A stretch of DNA of 64,000 bases from Ulota crispa (lineage: Eukaryota; Streptophyta; Bryopsida; Orthotrichales; Orthotrichaceae), in contig OY987246.1 of NCBI GenBank assembly GCA_963920765.1, positions 17,108,868-17,172,867 of the forward strand, given 5' to 3'. The position numbers were made by a program, and so were the translations under genes. Under the pieces are notes generated by a model. The model was given only the letters and a program-made list of their open reading frames with translations, did no database searches and was not told the DNA's origin. Below are positions 57,342-64,000 of the stretch, one piece after another (the first letter of the stretch is position 1; every line of letters starts with the position of its first letter).

Positions 57342-59195
57342 AGTGAATGCCTCTTGCACAAGCAAATTTTGTCACATGTCAACTGCTAAGCTACTTTGAG
57401 ATTGTTGGGATTGGGACCCTCAAGTGCCATTATAGGAACACATCCAACAGTTTCAAGGGTAGTCTAGAGTTGCTAATAGAGACCCTACAACTTTGTCCTT
57501 TAATAAAAAATAATCTACAATACTTTTTCCCACAAAACTTACGTCCCTCGACAACTTATTGAAAGGCTAACCCTATTGGTTTTTTTCTTGAATTTTCTGA
57601 GACCTTGAGGTACCTCAAATGCTTAAACGGTTAGGTATGGGTGTGTCTACCTTGCAAACCAACCCTTAAGGCTGGACCACACCAAACAAAATTGACATTT
57701 TGTATAAAATAGGTGGCAGCGTTTACATGTTTGTGTAAAAATAAATTTTCTGATTTTTTTTAGGGCCCACTTTTCTAGTCTGTTCAAAACTACCCAATTT
57801 TGAAAGTTCACAAATTAACATCTCAAATCTTCTACCCGAGAATAATGGAGAGGTTATCTTTAGTAAAAAATAGTAGGAAACCTTGAAAAAGTGATTGTCT
57901 GCCAATTTACCAAAAACACAAGTTACTTCTCAAACCGACTGTTTTGGCTCGTATGGCCTCGGCATCACAGAGAAATCCCTCTATCCAGAACTCCAAGTTT
58001 CAACTGGTGTGGATGCTTTTGCAAAAGCTCCAGCGGCGTCGCCGTGCAGAAGTCGAGGTGCATTTGTCACACAACATCCGGGACTTCAGGACCTGAACCT
58101 ACGTTGAAGTCTCTTCATGAGTTGCTGAGTGGGTTCGAGGGGATCCCGACAAAATTGAGCCAATGAGCTCAAGCCACGGCAGCTCCGGATCCCGGGACTT
58201 CGAGAGTCGGGAATCGGGGTCCCACCTCTCGACACCTCGTGTACGGACCGTACCTACTTTGCTGCAGTCTGTCTAGATTGCGACTATGTGTCACACAGGT
58301 GTTCATTGGTTTCGTAACACCTTTTAAGACCTTTTTAGTTCTTTTTAATACTTTTTAGAAGGTTCGATTTACTGCACTTAAGTTTTGTGGGGTCAGAATA
58401 GAAATAGCTCGGATGTTTCATCCGCCAAAAACGGCCAGTGTGAATTGACCCCCTTATTGTCCTTTTTTGGATGAATGCGTAGGGAGCTCTGTCAATTATT
58501 TTGGGAGGTTGTGTGCAGCTTGACAATTTTTTTTGCCTAAATTTTACCTCAATTTTAGACTAGTTATCATTACATTAGAAAAATAATGTGAAAGAATGGA
58601 TGAAATTGCAAGGCTCCTTCCCAAGTAAATACAATGTTTGTCAAAATTTGGATGGAAGCTAATAAAATCAATGTATTTTATGGATGAACGTGCACTACTT
58701 GTTGACTCTACCCATTTCTCTCCAAATTTTTCTTACTAGCTTGCATTGTTAGGTGCATGTTGCGCAACCAACAAAAAAAAAACATAATTTAAAGGTTGGT
58801 TGTGGGGCCAAAGTATAAAGCTCCGTCTTTTCACATTTCAACATTTATGAGACTTTGGGAAATTTACCAGTAGGAGACTGAATTTATAAATTTTGACTTC
58901 ATATTTGGATTCAAACACCCTAATTTACTCTAGAACTTGGGAGGAGTATATGGTTGAACACTACAAAAGTAGGGGATAAATTATTGTTTTTTCCCTTGCT
59001 TCAAATATGATTTTTTCCATTTTGGCAAAAAAAACATGGATGTGCAATGGACAAAGTTTGATAGCCCCATTCATTCAAAAATAGAATGATGAGGGAGTCA
59101 GTTCACCCTAGTTGCCAGAAATTGGAAGAGTGTAGATATTTACCATTGAAAAATTGAATTTGGGAATTTTGAATTTACTTTTGGATTCACACACC
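57342..59195. other. No gene recognised
   Basis: Contains a GC-richer patch at 57940-58290 with short frames only; otherwise AT-rich. Confidence 0.35.
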
Positions 59196-59199
59196 TTAA

Positions 59200-59427
59200 C
59201 CCTTAAACAACCAAGGAGCCCTCTGCAACCAATATAGTATTTCATATTTTCTTGTATTTGGAATGCATTCACACCTTTACTACATTTGAGATCAACAAAG
59301 AAGTTAAAATATAGATCAATGCGGTTCTAGTGAGCTAGTCAATATCTCAAATCAAAACTTTTTATTGATAGCAAATGCCAGTTATACAACAGCGTATTTA
59401 GTATGTATGCAAGCGGTCGTTTAAGGG
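59200..59427. mobile_element. piggyBac-like MITE, family B
   Basis: TTAA at 59196-59199 and 59428-59431. Ends CCCTTAAACAACCAAGG and, inverted on the right, CCCTTAAACGACCGC. 228 bp. Confidence 0.78.
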
Positions 59428-60031
59428 TTAATTTCCTCGAGAACAACACACGGAGGAGGACAAAACTGACCAGCTCCTAAATACGGCGAGGATTGTTACT
59501 TTTACGCTTGTTAGTAAAAAAATTAAGTTTTTCCGCCCAAGCCACCCAAACACGTATGTGCACAGAAACACGTATGTGCAGTACATCAAGCCTACTTGGA
59601 AGTCTAAGTGCACTTTCAGCCCATTCAGTACTATGGGCGTCAAAGACCACACACTAAGGTAAGAGGCTCGTGAGATGAGGGCATCTGTGAGGAAATCCGT
59701 GTAGAGGAAATCCAGGTAGGCTCATATAATGGGTATATTTTTGGCAAAGAGACAAAGAAGAGGAAATCTATTGCCGCTTTAAATATAATTCTTGAAGTTG
59801 GTAGGAATTTATTACAATAGTCAAAGGTACATAGGTAGCTATTTTGGAGAGTAGGACGTAGCAATGATGGTGTAAAATTAGTTTGTGAATTGATGGAAAA
59901 GTTGCTTAAATTTGTGCACTCTCAATCTTAAAAGGTTTCTAAACCGGCCGTATGTTGGATGTACAAATATCTCATTTTACCCATTCCAAATTCCAATGCA
60001 GAAGTTATATTGGAGACTCACATTGATTTAA

Positions 60032-60348
60032 CTACATGAAATAGTGCATTTAGGTTGCCCCATACTAATTTCTTGACATTTCATACTATTTAAATATTTA
60101 CCAAGCATATAGTAACTTTTGTCAATAATCACTGTGATAAAAAATGGAGGAAGCAAGCAAAAGTTGGACCCACCAACATGCGACACAACTAGTGAGGAAG
60201 GAAGCTAGAACTTTAAACAAAATTAGGAATTATGATAGCTTGAAGAGAGTTGCATGACCCTCCAAGTGACCAAGAGTGAGTCATGAAGTAACTTTCAGTA
60301 AGGCAACCTAATTGTTGAGGCAACCTAAATGCACTATTTTGTGTACAG
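60032..60348. mobile_element. TIR element, AATAGTGCATTTAGGTTGCC family, copy 1
   Basis: AATAGTGCATTTAGGTTGCC near the left end and its inverse near the right end. It is directly abutted by a second, similar copy in the same orientation. Confidence 0.7.
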
Positions 60349-60665
60349 CACACCAAATAGTGCATTTAGGTTGCCCCATACTAGTTTCTTGACATTGTGC
60401 ACTATTTAAATACTTACTAGTGGTACAATAATTTTCAGCAATAATTATTGTAATAAATAAATTTTAAAAGACTTGGCAAGTACTACAAAGCTATAGAAAG
60501 ACAAACTAGCAATATCCAAGTTATAATTCAAATGAAATCTAAATTTGTAAAGAGTTGCATGCACTTCCAACAGTTCCAAGTAGGCAAGTGGTGGGTCATG
60601 AGGTAACTTTCCAAGGTAAGGCAACTTAATTGTTAAGGCAACCTAAATGCACTATTTGGTGTAGT
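60349..60665. mobile_element. TIR element, same family, copy 2
   Basis: Ends CACCAAATAGTGCATTTAGG and, inverted on the right, the same motif. The interior parallels copy 1 (TTCTTGACAT, CACTATTTAAATA, GGGTCATGAGGTAACTTTCC). Confidence 0.7.
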
Positions 60666-61140
60666 ATGAGGTCTAACATGTATCTTACTAAAATGAAATG
60701 ACAACAATTGGCCTAATAATGGCAAAAAAGCTAACTGTTCAGTTGCACTACTTATTCATCTGGGGCTCTAAAACAACTCATTCACGAGCAACGTTGCAGG
60801 ATACGCAAAGCTTAGACAATTTTAATAGCCTCATGCACCATTTTTGAAAATCCTACATGGGCAGTTTAAAATGCCCTAACGGAACTTGAGCCTCTTACCT
60901 TAGAAGAAATCAAGACTTGTGGTTCCAATGCATAAATTTGCTTTAGAGGAGTCTTTAGTTATTAAGTACTAGTATAGGCATCCATCAATCTGACAAGATG
61001 CAAACTAATTTTAGGCCCAATTATGCAAAGCATTTCTCTTGCAAGAAAATAATTCTTACTTTTTATCTGCGCACTCAAATTTCAAACTTTACCCATGCAC
61101 TAAAATATTTGTCTTTGTTTACAAAACATTCCTTTGTAGT

Positions 61141-61356
61141 CACTTCAACAAAATCGGCATTTTATGATTCTAAATTATGACTGTTGTGAGTCATTCATAA
61201 TTATGAATGACTCACAACAGTCATAATTTAGAATCATAAAATGCCAAATTATGAATGACTCAACACGGTCATAATTTAGAGTCATAAAATGCCAAATTAT
61301 GAATGACTCACAACAATCATAATTTAGAGTCATAAAATGCCAATTTTGTTGTAGTG
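61141..61356. mobile_element. CACTA-like hairpin with internal tandem units
   Basis: Ends CACTTCAACAAAATCGGCA and, inverted on the right, CACTACAACAAAATTGGCA, flanked by AGT (61138-61140, 61357-61359). One left arm faces three tandem right-arm units of about 55 bp (GACTCACAACAGTCATAA variants). Confidence 0.78.
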
Positions 61357-61374
61357 AGTAAAGCTTTTTTTTTT

Positions 61375-61775
61375 TGTACCCATAGAGTTTTTACCCATGC
61401 AATTAAAAAAAAATTCACTATTTTCTCACTCACAAACATATTATTAAAAGTTTTTACCTGAGCAATATTTTTACCCACGTAGTAATTATTCACACAATGC
61501 TTTTATATGTTTTTTGTTTTTTACCCACATAGAAATTGTTCTTACAAATTTTTTATAAATTTTTTAGTTTTTGCACATGCGGTTTTGTTGCACCTTTTTA
61601 TTATTTAGCCATGCATTTTTTTACACATACAATTTTTTACCCATACATTTTTTTCTCACATAAGTTTTTACCTATGCAAATTCTTACCTATGCATGTTAT
61701 TACCTACACAATTTTTTACCTATGCAAGTTTTTCACCTAAGCAAATTTTTACCCATTGAGGTTTATTTACCCACG
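61375..61775. repeat. Degenerate minisatellite TTTTTACCCATGCAA
   Basis: About 20 loosely spaced variants of TTTTTACCYAYGCAA over 400 bp. Any frame through it is a by-product of the repeat. Confidence 0.7.
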
Positions 61776-61856
61776 TGATAAAAAGACCTCCAAATTGGAA
61801 AATTGTGTTTTTTTATATAGATAGATGACATTATTAATCAATAACCGTAGTCAACT

Positions 61857-61950
61857 ACACTAAATAGTGCATTTAGGTTGCCTTACTCTAAAAAATTACC
61901 TTGTGATTCTCCATTTGGCCACTTGGACGTGCATGCCAAAGTTGTCACTC
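61857..61950. mobile_element. Truncated copy of the AATAGTGCATTTAGG family
   Basis: One end (CACTAAATAGTGCATTTAGG) plus about 75 bp of interior matching the inverted 3' part of 60032-60348. Homology stops where the piggyBac-like element 61951-62860 begins. Confidence 0.6.
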
Positions 61951-62860
61951 TCCCTAAAAGACCATTGTCCCTTTGGGGGACAAATGGGATTTTGGGCATG
62001 TACCTATGGCTAAACTACGTTGCCTGATTTTCTGAAATTTTTATAGAAGGTGAGGAATTCAAAGATCTACGTGGGAATGTTATTTCTTCATTCCGTCATT
62101 TATTGAAGAAGTTATGCATGAAAGTCTTGAAAATGTTGCTCCCTAGGCAGCTAAAAACTTCTTTAAAAATTCCATTTTTTTCAAATAAAAATCTGAAATA
62201 GGTTCTTTAGACTTATATAGACGTGGGGAGCTTTGAATCATTCAATTTTGATAGATGAGATGAAAGTTATGAGGAGTTTTTGTTTGCGGGCAGTTCTAGA
62301 TTCTCAACTCTAAAATAAACTTTGAAGTCCTTTATTTTACTCAATTTTTATTATTTTGGAAAAAAAAAACAATACCAAAGGATGTAGATTAATTATCACA
62401 ACATTATAACCGTTGGGATTTGCATTTTAATAATTAAGTTCTTAACAATGTAGTGTTTTGACTCATTTTCTATTTCTTTTTACTTACTATTTTTTCCCAT
62501 GTGTTGTATAGCTCCAATTGATTTGAAAATTCTCCCACACATACCTAACTTGGTCTCCTACATGGGAAAAATAAACCTCAACTTTGTGTAGAGTGATTTT
62601 TCTGCTCTAAGAGTGGTCAAAGCGTTCTGAAATTTCTAGGCAGCAGCAATTTGTTTTTTTTCTTCAATTCAGATGTAAATATCTCACTCATTTTATCTAG
62701 ATTGAGCTGATTTTTTTACCATGTGTATCTCTTGTAGTCTAATGTAAGATCTTATGGTTGGATTCTAGTAAAAGCTTTTTTTCTTACCATTGTACTTGCT
62801 TCCCCAAAAGTGGCAGTTAATTGTGCTTTTCACAAAAGAAATGGCTTGGTCCTTTAGGGG
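61951..62860. mobile_element. piggyBac-like element, family C
   Basis: Left end TCCCTAAAAGACC (TTAA lost), right end inverted CCCCTAAAGGACC followed by TTAA at 62861-62864. It shares GACAAATGGGATTTTGGGCA with 30408-30832. It appears to have inserted into, and truncated, a TIR element beginning at 61857. Confidence 0.62.
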
Positions 62861-62925
62861 TTAATGCTAGGGTTTCATATGGTTTATGGCCTAGACAATG
62901 ATACTTAATTTCTTTGCAACATTAA

Positions 62926-63879
62926 CCCCCAAAAGACCAAGAGTCCGTTCAATGACCACTTGCAAACTTGGGTAGGGTCATACAAAGTCAAATTTCATTG
63001 GATGTTCTCAAAATTGTCATCAAATGTAAGTATGTATCTCTAAATGGATGTGTAATTTTTTCCCCAATTGGATGCTTGATTCAAAAGTTATGCTTCCCAA
63101 AAGAAATTGGGGAGCTTGAGCAATTTGGGCATCTTTGGAGGATCTTAAGCTAAAATTCTCATCAACTTTTGAAATTTGGCACGTATGTAACCAATAAAAT
63201 GTGGTATACAATTGTCAAAAAATAAACAAAAATTGAGTTCTTAAATCACATTCTAAGAGGAGTCAAAGTTTGTTAACTATGTACATGCAGTTTCAAGAAA
63301 ATGAACATTTCCTTCTAATTTCAAGCTCTATTATTGTGCAATTTAAAAATTCAAAGCTCTTGACATTTTTTTGACTTATTTCAAATGTTTATCTCTAACT
63401 TTTCCCAATTCAAATTTGAAATAAATGACTTCTTCATTGTACAAGAAATCATGAAAAAGAAAACTAATGTAATGCTAATTCACTTAACCTCCTTGTATTA
63501 TAGGGTGATATAGAATAAGCTAAATTCTATATTTACTTTTGAAATTTTTCATGAATGAACCTGACATCATATACATATGAATGGTCAAGGACATCATTTA
63601 TGTGAAGAGCAAAAATTTTACTTTGGGAGGGCTCAAAGTCTGTTGACCTTATTTTGGAGGAATGAAAAAAAAGAAATTTTTCACACTTCCAACGTTATTT
63701 TCTTACAATCCACGCTTTGAAATGGGCTGAATTTTTTTACACACATTCATTTATTTGTATAACACACTTTTGTACAGTTGAAATTTAGGAAATAAAATTT
63801 TAATTTCAATTTTGGACAATGCCCTAAAAGTTTGCAATTTCTGAGAAATTATCTCAAAAAACACCCCTGGTCCTTTAGG
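62926..63879. mobile_element. piggyBac-like MITE, family D (inverted)
   Basis: TTAA at 62922-62925. Left end CCCCCAAAAGACCAAG; right end inverted ACCTAAAGGACC with a decayed TAAT flank. The interior matches 31567-32503 in reverse (AATGGGCTGAATTT, TTCCTTCTAATTTCAAG). Confidence 0.65.
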
Positions 63880-64000
63880 TAATAATATTGTTTTTAAGTC
63901 CTAATTGTTGTTAAAAAAAATCTTGCAATAATTATTGATGAAAATCATTGTAATACTCGTAAGTAGTTATATAGTGTAAATTGTTGAGAAACTAGTGTGG

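Larger units (their letters stand above)
59655..60901. repeat. AAGGTAAGAGG-bounded composite repeat
   Basis: Ends AAGGTAAGAGGCTCG and, inverted on the right, AAGGTAAGAGGCTCAAG. Two adjacent elements (60032-60348, 60349-60665) lie inside. No open frame of note. Confidence 0.5.

Noticed and set aside
61141-61356. CRISPR-like array of repeats and spacers
   Set aside because: Units are contiguous with no unique spacers and form a hairpin with transposon-like ends, in a eukaryotic context.
61536-61778. 80-codon frame on the plus strand
   Set aside because: It is a translation of the degenerate TTTTTACCCATGCAA repeat.

Overview
The window reads as nuclear DNA of a land plant. Genes have GT-AG introns, and their coding DNA is clearly GC-richer than the AT-rich intergenic DNA. 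The identifiable products are plant types: a legume-lectin receptor kinase, augmin subunit 5, a half-size ABCA transporter and a U2 snRNA whose gene has a plant-like promoter. A mitochondrial insert carries the rpl2 C-terminus followed directly by the rps19 start, and the rpl2 tail looks like the bryophyte type rather than the seed-plant type. I lean towards a non-seed plant (bryophyte-like), but the sequence alone does not fix the species.

Layout. 1-14 kb: gene-free, AT-rich DNA with nested non-autonomous DNA transposons and one tRNA-derived SINE. 14.35-16.65 kb (+): intronless lectin receptor-like kinase, with copies of one ~250 bp MITE family on both sides. 17-20.5 kb: foldback and other repeats. 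20.7-20.9 kb (-): U2 snRNA. 21.5-25.8 kb (-): ten-exon AUG5/HAUS5 gene. 26-33 kb: repeats. 33.5-36 kb (-): six exons of a diverged, AT-rich BT1 (folate-biopterin transporter) family gene. 38.6-44.9 kb: dense repeats and the mitochondrial rpl2-rps19 fragment. 44.9-52.5 kb (-): 19-exon ABCA transporter gene. 52.5-64 kb: repeats with no recognised gene.

The genes look like independent housekeeping or membrane functions. AUG5 acts in microtubule nucleation, U2 in splicing, the ABCA protein in lipid-type transport, BT1 in pteridine/folate-type transport, and the lectin kinase at the cell surface. No operon-like or pathway link is visible.

The most unusual content is the transposon population. Many elements have termini like CCCCTAAA-GNCC inserted at TTAA, the hallmark of piggyBac-type transposition. 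One 96 bp copy sits inside another element whose paralogue preserves the empty site. Other families include CACTA-like hairpins with 3 bp target duplications, foldbacks with 9 bp duplications (Mutator-like), a Stowaway-like family with TA duplications, and hAT-like elements with an 8 bp duplication. No transposase gene is present. Exon coordinates were assembled by hand from reading frame and splice consensus; no search or alignment was run.
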